A DNA stretch of 64,000 nucleotides from contig JAANDG010000298.1 of the NCBI GenBank assembly GCA_036852015.1, positions 109,210-173,209 on the forward strand, written 5' to 3'. Position numbers and translations under genes: made by a program. Under the pieces are notes generated by a model. That model saw only the letters and a list, made by a program, of their open reading frames with translations. It was not told the origin of the DNA and did not search any database. Position 1 is the first letter of the stretch; each line of letters opens with the position of its first letter. The DNA is from Pelodera strongyloides. Taxonomy: Eukaryota > Nematoda > Chromadorea > Rhabditida > Rhabditidae. Shown piece by piece: positions 24,738 through 45,460 of this stretch.

Positions 24738-25140
24738 CTAAAACAGTCAATCAATAAGATCAAATCTTTGCAGCCTAATTACAAAAAATCGATAACATTC
24801 GCGGTACGCATATGAAACATTGATGATAATCAAAATTAGACAAAGTGACACAACTAGCTAAGTGACACCTAGAGACCCAATTATGAGCAAAGGATCATAA
24901 TAAAATAATGGGGAGGTTGTGGCTGATGGTATGATGCTGATCAAGAAATATAACATATTCAGTGCGATACACCCTCGCTGTTTCTGTCTTGGCGAAATGG
25001 CCTTCGTACGAGCGCATAAAATAGGGCTTTATAGAGCAAAGAACGAAAATTTTAGAACAAAAGAAGATGCGCTGAAAAAAAATAGCAAACATAATGTGAG
25101 TGAGAGTTATAGAAAAAAGGATTCCCCGTTTCAAAAAAAA

Positions 25141-25143
<3 letters not shown>

Positions 25144-25175
<32 letters not shown>
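25144..25175. repeat. (TA)16 microsatellite
   Basis: Uninterrupted TA dinucleotides upstream of the ankyrin gene. Confidence 0.95.
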
Positions 25176-25179
<4 letters not shown>

Positions 25180-25987
25180 AATCCACGATAATTCTGGTTT
25201 CCGGTGCGCATGCTTCATAAAGGAAAATTGTTCGATTGGAACAGAATGTTTTGAATGAAAAGCATATACAATTAAAACCGAAAAAAGAGCGCTATGGTTT
25301 GTACGTTTGAATGATTTGGTCTATGTTGAAACATAACATATTAGTGCTGGAAAACCACCAAGTTGATTTTTCCTTGAAGGCTGAGTTTGTTTTTGTTGTG
25401 AAAAAAAATACACGGGAAAAATGCTGGAAAATTGAGGAGCACTGGTGGTTGTTGTCACATGTAAATGTTCTCTCGCACGTCATTTCTCCATTGTAAACGT
25501 TCTCTCTCACCTCATTTCTCACTAGCCGCCTCTCCCTACCTCTCTCTCCTCCTCCCGGGAGGGAATGTCAAGTTCCTGGTCGATCATAGAAGAACATGGG
25601 CCCTGTGGGCCGGAAAGATGCAAAAGAAAAACTAGATGGCCCACAGGGGCAAAATGAATAAGGCACGCGCCCACATAGTGCCCCACAACTGGGCGCCCGA
25701 AGAAAAAAAACAGGCGATCGCGCGATTTAGAACAAGGAACTAGTCAGTTTGATCAATCTCCGGACAATTATGACAAATAATTAACCACACTGAATATAAT
25801 GAAGCATGGTGGCATGGCAATAAAAGAAAATTTAACCGCGTGTTGTAATTTACTTGCAAAACTACAACGCACCCACGATTGAAGTATATCTCAACAGAGC
25901 TGGAAAGGTAGAATAGTTCATCGGCTTTGGCATAATACCATAAAGGGAAAAAAATCAAAAATACTTCCTTGTTTTCTTGAGTGATAT

Positions 25988-26029
25988 GAAAAGAGAGGGA
26001 GAGAGAGAGAGAGAGGGAGAGAGAGAGAG
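25988..26029. repeat. (GA)n microsatellite, imperfect
   Basis: GA-rich purine tract with GGGA interruptions. Confidence 0.9.
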
Positions 26030-26374
26030 TTAGAAATAGTTATAGAGAATGATAGAGAATTATAGCGCCAGGCGAAGAAGAATGGCAGTTGTAGATAACA
26101 AACGACTGTGATAAGTCCGTATAAACAACGTAAAAACAAATACCGTATAACCTTGATATGATGGTCGCACAAAGCGGATGAGTTGATCAAATGCAAAACT
26201 GAAAGTTCGACGATGACTGAAAGATTGAAAAGAGAACGGATGCGAGAGAAATTTCGCCTACAGTAATACGGGCATCGCGTGTACGGTAAGGCACAATTCG
26301 ACACACTCCCCCTACCCCGAATATGGCGGAACACCTAAGCGATCTTCCAGAGCGGATCAGTAGACTCAATTGTC

Positions 26375-26821
26375 TTAAAGAGACAGGCCCATGAGATAAA
26401 AGTTTTGCTCAATTAACTTGCATAGGATGTCCGGAATTTTAGAAATATTACTGCGAAACCCACATTTCTTTACAACTGGAACTAGCAGAGTTATTCCCCG
26501 GCAAACTGTTCGGTCAGGTACCGTAGTCAGGATCCATTTTTGAGCTCTTAGGGCTTTTCAGTATTGGAAACGCCTTGTTATAATCGTAGAAATGATCTTC
26601 ATTCGCTTTAACAGTACTTTGAAGAGAAAGGATGAAAATGAACGGATATAAACCGTAAAAACGTTCTGACTACGGTACCTGGCCGAACAGTTTGCCGGGG
26701 AATAACTCTGCGAGTTCTAGGTGTAAAGAAATGCGGGTTTCACAGTCATATTTCTGAAATTCCGGACTCCTTGTACAAGTAAACTGAGGAAAACTTTTTT
26801 CTCGTGGGCCCGTCCCTTTAA
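26375..26821. mobile_element. TTAA-flanked MITE with about 160-bp terminal inverted repeats
   Basis: The ends read TTAAAGAGACAGGCCC (left) and, reverse-complemented, TTAAAGGGACGGGCCC (right). The arms run inward about 160 bp at roughly 85% identity, through blocks such as GTTATTCCCCGGCAAACTGT, leaving a centre of about 130 bp with no ORF. The terminal TTAA on both sides would fit a TTAA target-site duplication, as made by piggyBac-type transposases. Superfamily is inferred from that alone. Confidence 0.85.
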
Positions 26822-29370
26822 GCAGATTGCAGTATACATTAACCATGTGTACTACCATGCATAATAGTCTTTATGATATGCTCAATTTCAAGCATAGCGT
26901 ACATACTAGGTTTTAGGCTATGCTCACTTGAAATTGCATAACTATGACTTATGGCTTAATTTCAAGCGATGAGTAATTGGTCGCAAAGATCCACTGGGAA
27001 CCCGGACCATGAGACCCATTTAGGCCTATGTCACGAGCAGACAGTCCCAACAGGCTATTCCCGTGGCCCAAATGTTGGTTCCCATATTGAGCATTTGGCA
27101 AAGAGGATCGCAAACGGAATCAAGATTTCTTTAAGTTAATGAGGTGATGCAATTGAATCATCTGGATTCGCTTGATTTCAAAAAGGGAGATGCACTATCG
27201 TTGCAAGCTAGTAATAGTAAAATATTCTCACATTTGAGAAAGTCATAGAAATAGCCTGTTTAAATGCCAAGAGCGACAAAATATTTTGAGACTCTGGGCC
27301 TGTTTTTTCCCGATGTGCGAGGACTGCCCAAGTAAATCAATGAAGAGGGCTGCGGGGCTGCCCTCCCAACGGAGTAAAGAAAGACTAAGGGCCCAAAGGG
27401 GGCGGTCCGAATAGGGCCAGGCCGGAGGCCTTTAGAAAATTTCTAGAAAGAAGCCCGCAGAAATGTTAATCATCATATCATGTCATAAAAAAATCTGTGC
27501 GTCTTTATTTAGGGGCAAAATTGAAGCTGTTCACTGTATGACACTGTAGAAATCAGGACAAAAGCTAATATTAAATATGTGCAATATTCCTACTTACAGG
27601 TATCAGAAGAGGGGGGCGTGGCTGTAAATTTGATAACCGTTCAAAGTATTATTAAACTTGTATATCGGCTGATTTCAGAAAATCCATTCGTGGCCAGTCA
27701 AAATTCGTTGCGAAGGCAAAAGAAAATATTTATGGAATCAGAGATAAAACTATAGAGCTTCTGAGAAGAGCACAAGTATAAAATATGCTTGCACGCACGT
27801 AATCTCTCTATGTGAACAAAGTGCATACCTCGGCATTTTTGAAATAGTGACCAAATTACATGGAAGGTAGCAAAACACAAGAGATGCTTGCCATAAACAA
27901 AGTAGAGACTACATTCTTGACAACATTCTAGAAAAGATATAACTAATAGTGATGCTTAAATAACCAATACTACGTTTAGGACTTAGATTTCAGGAGAACA
28001 CTTTATGTATTGAAAAATAAGTTTGTTTATTGCAAGCGCAATGTTTACTGCGTATATCAAGAAAATGATGAAGACTCGAATGCCGAATTTAGTCCCGTGT
28101 TTAATCCGCTACAGATGACAAAAACAGTGTACTGTACACCCACATACGCTATTCTCAGAAAGAAGCCCTAATTGCAACTAATTGCTAACAGTGTGAATCA
28201 GAGGATTTTCTGTGGTGATATGAAAGAACCCACACGCACTATCCAGGAAGTAATGGTTATTTTTGGATACATTGCTTGCTCATACTCTTTAGTACTGAAC
28301 CAGCGTTATTTCCGAATTCATTGTGTTGAGGTTTTGAATTGGGACGAAAGGTTCGGCAAATACTTGAAACAAGCTTCGCCTACAGAGCGAGGGAAACCAC
28401 TTAGCGCCCGAGCTCCTGCGGGAGGTATGCGAGCAACGCACGCTCAAAAGATCATTTCTTTCGGATTACGGTGTGCTCGGTTAGAGATAACGGTAAGCAG
28501 GTTCATGGAGATAGAGAGGCACTCCTAATTGCGACAGTAACCAAAACTGTACATTTGAAACTACACATAAAAGTCGGTTGAAGCACATTGTGGATCGTAA
28601 TAAACTAGTTCGTATGAAACATTCACCTCATTGTTACTGGACAGAACGGACGGAGCACAACATCACCTTTGTAGTGGAGATTTTGGACTTAAAATCTCAG
28701 ATTACTCCTACCTTACAAGTGCTGAAGGATACAATGTAATTTTCCAACGGAATAACCCGTCATTAGCAAATCTACTTAATCTCCAAACCCCACAGTTTAT
28801 TAATAGGATAGGGAACGGACGTGGCTCAAGGTATTTTTAGAGCCCACACACCCTACATGCATCGGAGTAAAATCAATTTTATATATTCGCGATTCAGGCA
28901 ACTATGAAATGCACATATACTTATTTAGACGCATCCAACTAATAGGCCTCTAGTTACAAGACCGAAATAAACAAGCCAGATTACACGCCAATACCAGAAC
29001 AACAGTGAGAATAGATGTTACAAGTTTTGGGGCAAGTTTTTTTTCATTCTGGACAAACAAAAATGTACAATAATAGATCCATCAATACTAAACCGGTCTG
29101 TGCACAATATACAATGGATTAGCATAATAAACGAGGCACGTGGTGGGATTGAATTCTACTAATAAATTTATGTACTGTTACAAAAAAAATAATACATTTA
29201 TATGAAATGCCGATAATATATATTCATAAAATATGCGAACAAACATGGATGAAAATGTGAGAGCATATTTCCATGACATCTAAATCGATAGTGGAAAACA
29301 AACGACTTCAAGGGAGAATATTTTCTTGCTTGAGCTTTGTTTTGATTAAAAATAAAAAAACACAGAGATA
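26822..29370. other. Intergenic region, no gene recognised
   Basis: Includes a GC-richer stretch near 27290-27430. A 118-codon frame at 28172-28528 has no recognisable domain and no splice partners. Confidence 0.4.
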
Positions 29371-29631
29371 AGGGCGCGTTCGGGATGCTCTTCCGAAAGG
29401 AAAACATGCAAATTTCTCGTTCGGGGTGGACATTTCCGAAATGTTCTAATACTTGCAGGACGCTCAAAGTAGAATATGAATTAGCATATAAAAATTAAAA
29501 CATTTGCATTTTGCATGCCAATTCATACTGTGTTTTGAACTGTCTGAAAGCACTAGAACCTTTCGAAAATGTCCAACCCGAACGAAAAATTTGCATGTTT
29601 TCCTTTCGGAAAGAGCATCCCGAACGCGCCC
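29371..29631. mobile_element. Tourist-like (PIF/Harbinger) MITE, 261 bp
   Basis: The ends are GGGCGCGTTCGGGATGCTC and its reverse complement. Arms of about 115 bp pair with scattered mismatches, so the whole element forms a long hairpin. TAA lies directly outside both ends (29368-29370 and 29632-29634), matching the 3-bp TWA duplication of PIF/Harbinger elements. The GGGC...GTTCGG terminus is also typical of Tourist MITEs. No ORF of note. Confidence 0.88.
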
Positions 29632-32600
29632 TAAATTACAGAAAAGAAATATATGTTGAAAAAGGAAAAAAGAAGAAAATAACTGTACTTAACATTTCGC
29701 AGTTTAAAAAAAACATACACAAGTATTGGTTGATTCCCAATAAGCTTCGTTCAAAAACAAGAATCGTAACTTGTAATATCTTAAAAGTTTGTGGAAGCAA
29801 ACAGTTTCTATCGATTGGCACCATCCTCACAAACAGAAGGGGAAAAATCGCACGAGAAATGATCGCAATCAGTTTTTGGGCAAACTAGATACAAAATGAG
29901 CGCCATTATAAGATCGGACAGAGAATTTGTTAAAATAATACTGAATAAACCAACTTTAAGGTATACAGTAGCGTAGTTTCTTTATGAATTTGTTGTTGAT
30001 TATTAGAATTTTACTGTTTTGTGAATAATGAGCTACATAAATATGAGTTTTATGAAAAAGAAAATCAATTTCGAGATACAGTTTTTACTGGAAATTGTAA
30101 GAGACGAAACATTTTGATGAAATCGTACACGTTCTGAAGTGGGTACGAGTGAGTGAGAAATTAAAGCATCGACAAAAATGTTGTGAGTCTGGTAGTTGAA
30201 GCCAGAACGACAGTGTTTTGTAAACCAAATATATCACATTTGATTCTTATTGAGTAAAGTATTCAATTACATATTCGCACTTTGGCCAAATATTCGGATG
30301 AGGTGGGGGATTAAGCGGAAGTTTCAGGAATGCTCTCGAATTGGCGGTTGAAAGGGGGTTGGGTCTCCTCTTTTCTGGGGGTCTTTTTGGGAGTTCACTT
30401 TGGGAGCAGACAGCCGCAACGGGACCGGTAGCGGAAAGCGTCGAGATAGTACACAACGCGCATCCGGAGACATTCAGATATTTGACGCGAGAGTGGGGAA
30501 ACTTCAGACACAAGAGAAAGCTATACGGTGTGAGGACGCGTCCGAAACAAGAGACTGTAGGGAGAGCATACAATGAATGTGTGCATAATGGTGACAGAGT
30601 GGATCTAAATTAGAATCGGGTGAGCCATAGGGGAGACCTTTTGTGAAAACAGTCCTTCGGAAAGGCCTAAGGGCTCTAGAGTTTCAAAAGAGGAGAGGGC
30701 CAAACGACCAGACCCGACTGTCTGCAAACAAGTGATGAACTAACGCAAACAAACTTAACGGAGAAGAATGATATTGACGAATGTCTTGCGAAATGTTGGG
30801 TAACTAAGGGTAGACAGATATAGGACCAAGACGGTGCCTGTAATTGTACAATAATACACAAGAACCTACATTCAATAATAATATGGTTTGTGTGTTCATT
30901 TTTCATTAAACAATGAAAGGAACAGAAATCTACGCAATGCTTGCCAATATAGAAAATCAATAACACTAGTTCATGAGGATGTAGTTTTTACACATCGCCG
31001 TTTTGTTTTAGGAAAATGATTTTGCAAACTGCGAAAATATCAGTTGTGTAATCGCCTTATACATACATAGGTGAAAACAAAGGAAAAAATATAGAATGAG
31101 AACTACAAGAAGACAGAGTCACTACTTTGAATCGCAATTTTAAATAAGACACATAGAACCGAAATGCAACAAGAATAATAAGTAAGAACATAGAGTTAAG
31201 ATGAAGGAACGACGAATTGTACCCAAGGCCGGTTTGCCGACATTGAATTTACAAGCGGAACTAAAACTTACAGTTTCGATGTAGGTAATGGAATGTATAT
31301 CAGGTGATTAAAGATATTATCGCGCAAGAATTCGGGTTTAAACAGAGGACGGTTAACCCAAACAAAGCAATATATGGTGAGAATTTAAAAAAAAATCCTG
31401 CTGTATCTGGAGGAAATTTATTAGCTATTGCACATTAATTGAGCTTTTCAGTCCACGCTCAATTAAACGATCTGATCGGATCATATGACAAGGTTTCTAT
31501 GAAAAAAGCAGTAATTTTGATATTTTCAAAATAAAATCGTTACTGGACGCAAATAACAATATGGCAAGGTACATTCGTGACTATTAAAACACTATTGCTC
31601 CGCGTCTCAAAAATCGAATGATGTGACCACATATGATATATATTGCAGACGAACCATTAAAACAGCAATGTTAGACCAACCGCTTCGAGCAAATATCGAA
31701 ATCAGAGTAAATAGTGGCTCGAACTCCTGTTGGCGAAGTATGTGTGTCAGCTGTTTAAACAATTCCATGTCACTTACAACTAGAAGGCCGATATTATATA
31801 TAGAAATCGCATAATTATGTTGGAGCATGACGTCCTTTGTAGATCTGTGAGGTGGGGGAGATGGGCAAAATTGTCTAAGGTAAAATAATCCAAAGTGCCG
31901 GTAGTTTCTCATTGAACGAGGAGAGAACAAAACGATAGTCCCTTGAAGCTCTCGCTTTGCTGTATTATCTCGCTCATCCTCTCTGGGGCAATTCTCCCGT
32001 GTATATGTGCTCTCTGGCACTATGTCAATCACATGACTCCCGAAAACGCACACTACATACGCAATCGAGGAGAAGAAACAACAGGCAGGAAGTAAATTCG
32101 CTCACTGTCTTCACTGTGCTCTCCGACCGTTTTCCAACACACTAGCTTGGCGTCTGAATGACGAGACATGCTATCTCGAGGGCGCTCTCGTCGTCCAGGT
32201 TCTCTCAGGGTTCTTATTATGGATGGTGCTCCCTGTCAGTGTGCTTTCGGAGAACTTCTTTTGACAATGAGAGAGAGGGGAGAGGGGCCTTTTCCTCGGA
32301 GAAGGGACGAAAAGGAGAGATGTAAGCTTAATATTCGATATATCGAATATTGAAAGTTTCATTAAATGATGCAAAGTTGTGTTAGTCCAAGTGACGATAG
32401 GATAGAAAGGCCTACCTTAATTTGTTGAGTTAGAAAGAGTCACGCGAGGAGCTCTTTTCTCACCATGCAAGTTCAGAAAGTCCAGCCTCTTTGTTCTTTG
32501 TATAAGTCTGTAACTATGTAGACTAACTAACTAACTGCTAGGATTCCATGACGCTATATTACCCTTAATTCGGTGATCTTTTCATTAGTATTTAAAGCGA

Positions 32601-32974
32601 ATTTCAACCCGGTTTTGCATTTTGGGCTCAAAAAAAGCTCACATTTTGAAGGTAAGGAAAGTGAAAATAAACATAAGCAAAATCTTTTTAATAAGAAGAA
32701 AAACAATTTCAAACCCCTCGCAAAAATTCCTTCAACATGTTGTTCGGGAAATTTTTACAGAGCTAATAAGCCAAATTGCTGTACGAGGGACCGTTGCATG
32801 TGCTGCGGCGGGTTTTGTTCACGTTTACGACAAAATTTCAAATATTTTATCCTGCCGCTTTTTTATGGGTATATTGTATTGTGCGCCATTCGAGGTTTAC
32901 TGAATCTGCGCCAGGAGATGCCTTCGGCGCAGAATCCCCCTTGACATTCCCATTAAAGCGAAATAGCAGTTTGT
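29632..32974. other. Intergenic region, no gene recognised
   Basis: Frames of about 90-150 codons on both strands (for example 30247-30573 and 31607-32053) lack domains and splice partners. TATCGATATATCGATA-like palindromic sequence occurs near 32335-32350. Confidence 0.4.
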
Positions 32975-33440
32975 AAAAAAAATTTCAAGCAACCATTTTT
33001 TACTATTTTCTAAGGGAAAAACCGATTGTGGCGATTTTCCGAATATTTTTTTTGTTGCGCGGAGTTCGAAAAAAATCGCCATACGTGAATTTCAAATAAT
33101 AACAGACTCCGTAGCATCCAAATGACGTAATGTTGACTAAATATTTGAATTTGCAAGTAAAAGTCCAAAAACGCACGGTTTTCACAGTTGTCATCAGCGC
33201 ACGGTTGTTTACTCCTCCTCTTTTGTATTTTTTGTTGGAGACCGACCGCTAATTCGCTTTACTAGCCAAATTCAAAATATTTTGCCAATATTTCGTCATT
33301 TGGATGCTCCGGAGTTTGTGATCATTTGAAAAGACCATCTCTAGATTCTTCCAGGGCCGTGCTAGTATTAAAATCGGCAAATCGCGGAAAGCGAATTTTC
33401 CCATGCAAAATCGCAAAAAATGGTTGTTTGAGAACATTTT
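32975..33440. repeat. Decayed foldback element, arms about 180 bp
   Basis: The left arm (about 32975-33160) matches the reverse complement of the right arm (about 33260-33440) with many differences. The clearest block is ACTCCG-x-AGCATCCAAATGACG (33107 onward and 33317 downward), followed by a shared AAATATT-TGAATTTG. An outer shared block is CAA-x-CAACCATTTTTT. Ends and target-site duplication are unclear. Confidence 0.7.
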
Positions 33441-36358
33441 TATGAGGACATTTTTAAGCAAATGCTGTTTCTTCTACATGTACGTTCTTCGTTAGCAATA
33501 CGGGTTCTTCTTCAAAATATTGAGACATAGCGTGGAAGAAACCGACGTATCTATTAAAAAAACGACAAGCAGCAAAAAGGATGGAAAACTTATTGGCAAA
33601 CGTATGTTCAAGAACGGAAAGGATTCTAAAGGCTCAAAGTTAATGCAATGCTAAAAATAAGGTGAGTGTTCTTGATGTCAGTCAATTCGCTCGTGTATCT
33701 CGAAGGTGCGATATCCCTAGGCAGCCACCGTACAAATATTTGTCATCGGCCGAAGAGGCGCACTGGCTCACTGTGCTACGTCCTTTAGCCAACGGGTGGA
33801 AAACGGAGGAGCATATAAGATCTTAACACACACCGATCTCATGTTGTAGAGGAAATTCGCAAACACAAAATTATTTGAATTTTTTGGAATATTACACAAT
33901 TTTTGAAAGATCACTATTAAAGGGATCGGTTCACCTTAAATTGTGTCTGTTTTTTTTGTTTCTTTATTTTCTATAAGGGATAATACAAATTTGGAATACA
34001 AAAAGTAGTGTTCTATTTCAATACTCACGGAGATATTATGTGATAAAGTGGTGGAGTGATCGGTCCAAAATGGCAAAGGGTAACTGGCTCTATACAAACA
34101 AGGCAGGTTTGAAAATATCATAACAATGGAACAAAAAAAAAGACGTTGTTTAAGAAACTAGTAACTTTTTATAGCTTTCGGGATTGATTATCTTATGGAA
34201 TACGTATACATGACTTATCAATGGCTCCAAATAAGGAAGCAGTTGAGAGATGAAAATGACTCTTTTTCGGTATTGCGGGCTCATCGCAGGGTTCACTGAA
34301 CTCGTCAAAAGCTATTTTGTATTGTGTCTTAAAACCTTCTGTGCTGACAATGGTCACGCTCGTTTTAAATAGACATACAATAAATTATTCTGTAATAATT
34401 CAAATGCTTTTTTAAGCTAACTGCTTCTTGTTCGAACATAAGTTCAAATCATTTACTCTTATTGTCTGTTGGGCGAACTGTTAACAAGCGTTACTTGTAT
34501 AAGTTAGTTCCAGAAAGTTCAACATTAACAACTTTTTTATTGTCATGCTTCACCAACTGGGAGTACCAATTGCCTCCATTCAGTTCCAGAAGAATGTTTC
34601 ACATAGACAAGAAAAATAGTGGCATATATTTACAAAAGAAAACCATCAACAATCTAATCAAAAATTTGAACCAAAGAACAAGTAAAGCAAGACTAAAGGA
34701 GTAAAAAAAATCACAATCCACCGAACTGATTATATGAGCCCTTTCAGTTGTTGTATACTAGAAATTGCCACTTGGAACAATCAGTAGGGTGAATGCGTAA
34801 CCTAAGAAAAATCAACCCAATGACAATTGAAAATCACAGAAATTTAGATTGTTAGTACGATATTTGTAAGCTGTAGTAGGTAATCGGCTTCTAATGTGAA
34901 GGATTGAAAAACGCCGGCAAATATCAACATTCGAAGAGCTACGAAGCGCAAACGGTTATTAAACGACATAATAACAATAATAAAAAGAAAGGAAATAGAT
35001 AATCGAAGGAAAATACGACACGCTAAATATACCCTTTTTTTGTTCCGTTTTAATGTCTATATATTGGGCCGCGGAATCATCATTACTAACCAAATAAATG
35101 AGAACAGAAGAGGATAAAAGATGACAATGGGGCTTGCAGCATCGGTTATGAACACGTTACTCGACGCGATGTGTCAAACACTATAGCATCATGAAAAAAA
35201 AAACACGCAACCCCATGAAAGTGCAAAATACACAAACGAAATAATGAAAACACAGGTGAGTGTATGACAAACAGGTAAAGGAGCAGCTTATGGGCAAAAC
35301 AATTCCGACTACATCAACATGCTCCGACGATGTTAAACACGCAACTTTTCCTCTCATTCAATGTAGTTCATATTCAAGCATACTTCCGTATTCATAAAGG
35401 AGGAAAAGATTCGTAGCGAAACCAAAAAATATTAACGAACTTAAAAATGGGAATCAGAATCCTAACCCAAAAATTTCCGTCGATTTGCAAAAAATCGAAT
35501 CTTTTGAAAGGAAAGTCCAACTCGCGAAAGGGTAAACGGGTTATCTAGCAAGATAAAACTTCGGTTAGTTAATCATTAAAAGTTCGCACCAGCAATTATC
35601 GGTGAAGTGCATTATTGAGCTATTCGAAACTATAGAATCGTTAGTGGCTATTGTTATCAGAATGTTCATAGAATAACCGTAGCAAAATAGAAAACTAAAG
35701 GCCAAACCAACGAAAACCTAGTAATAGCGTAAAAGATGATCCGCCACCTAGCAGAGTACAAAGGAATCTAAGAAAAACTGAACAAAAGAAAATCAAAAGA
35801 CCTACTAAACTCTGCGTTCCCAAACACAACATTATCTGTGTAAACGCATTACAGTAACCATTTGGGTACTTGGTAAACACAGAGTAAAAGAGAAGCTCGA
35901 ATAGATACACAGAAAATACTATTCACACTCATGATACAAGCTAAAAAAAAATTCACAGAATGGACTTCTAGCGTCCATGTTTAAGACACTAAGCTGTTGT
36001 CTTCTAGTTGACGGTGCGCAAAGCAGCGTGCATATAAAAACTGGGGTGAAACCATATAAAACTGGGTGAAAAATACCCATTGAGATAAATAGAACTTTTT
36101 ACAAGAACCACATTATAAAGCTTGACGAGCCAAAAAAAAAACACTAAAAATACAAGTATATAACTCAAAAAAGCTCAAATATATAGAACTTTTAGCCCCG
36201 GTTTAGGGGGAAAAACTAAGGGAGCCATCGATTGGTCACTGAACGTATCTTAAAGTTATCCCCAATAAAACACGGACGTAAAATATCCCCTTTGCGTCTT
36301 TTCAAATGACGAAATGCCACGAGTCGCAGTAAACTGTCAAGTTCGGAATACTTCATCA
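33441..36358. other. 3' flank of the kinase gene, no other gene recognised
   Basis: AT-rich. At 33911 a TTAAAGGGATCGGTTCACC stretch resembles the outer ends of the TTAA-type MITEs, but no partner end was found. The 3' UTR of the kinase gene must lie in the right part. Confidence 0.4.
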
Positions 36359-45169
<8,811 letters not shown>

Positions 45170-45460
45170 GGGGCCCGCGCAAGGAGCTGCACAAGACGAA
45201 CCCGCGAGCTGCGACAGGGCTATAGACGGGGGGCAGACGGGGAGCGGGATTTGGAGCTGGGGCTGGCTGATGCTGGGAGGACGCCCGGCCTAGACGACAG
45301 TAGGCGCTCCGCTGGCACACAGCTAGATATCGATTGATGAGCACGCAACGCAGGCGAGGCTCGGCGTTGGTGCTGGACTGGCTCCTGCGAGTGGGGGGAC
45401 GCCCTGCAAATAGAGAGAAAGGAGTCGAAGGGAGGGGGGGGGCGTTCACAGACACACCGA
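45170..45460 (-). promoter_or_regulatory. GC- and CpG-rich 5' region of the HIPK gene
   Basis: A marked GC rise directly upstream of the HIPK ATG with many CG dinucleotides, unlike surrounding DNA. It may hold the 5' UTR and promoter. The open frames in several phases here are a by-product of few stop codons. An upstream coding exon cannot be excluded. Confidence 0.35.

Larger units (their letters stand above)
24738..26374. other. Upstream flank of the ankyrin gene, no further gene recognised
   Basis: Contains two simple repeats and an 11-bp inverted repeat (GGCCCTGTGGGCC near 25599 with GGCCCACAGGG near 25638). A CCTCCCGGGAGG palindrome lies near 25551. No coding exon supported. Confidence 0.4.

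Noticed and set aside
30247..30613. Overlapping 90- and 108-codon frames on opposite strands
   Set aside because: Mirror frames from locally higher GC and few stops; no domain or splice context.
32573..32944. 123-codon plus-strand frame with many cysteines
   Set aside because: Lies beside the decayed foldback in repeat-like DNA; no domain recognised and alternative frames overlap it.
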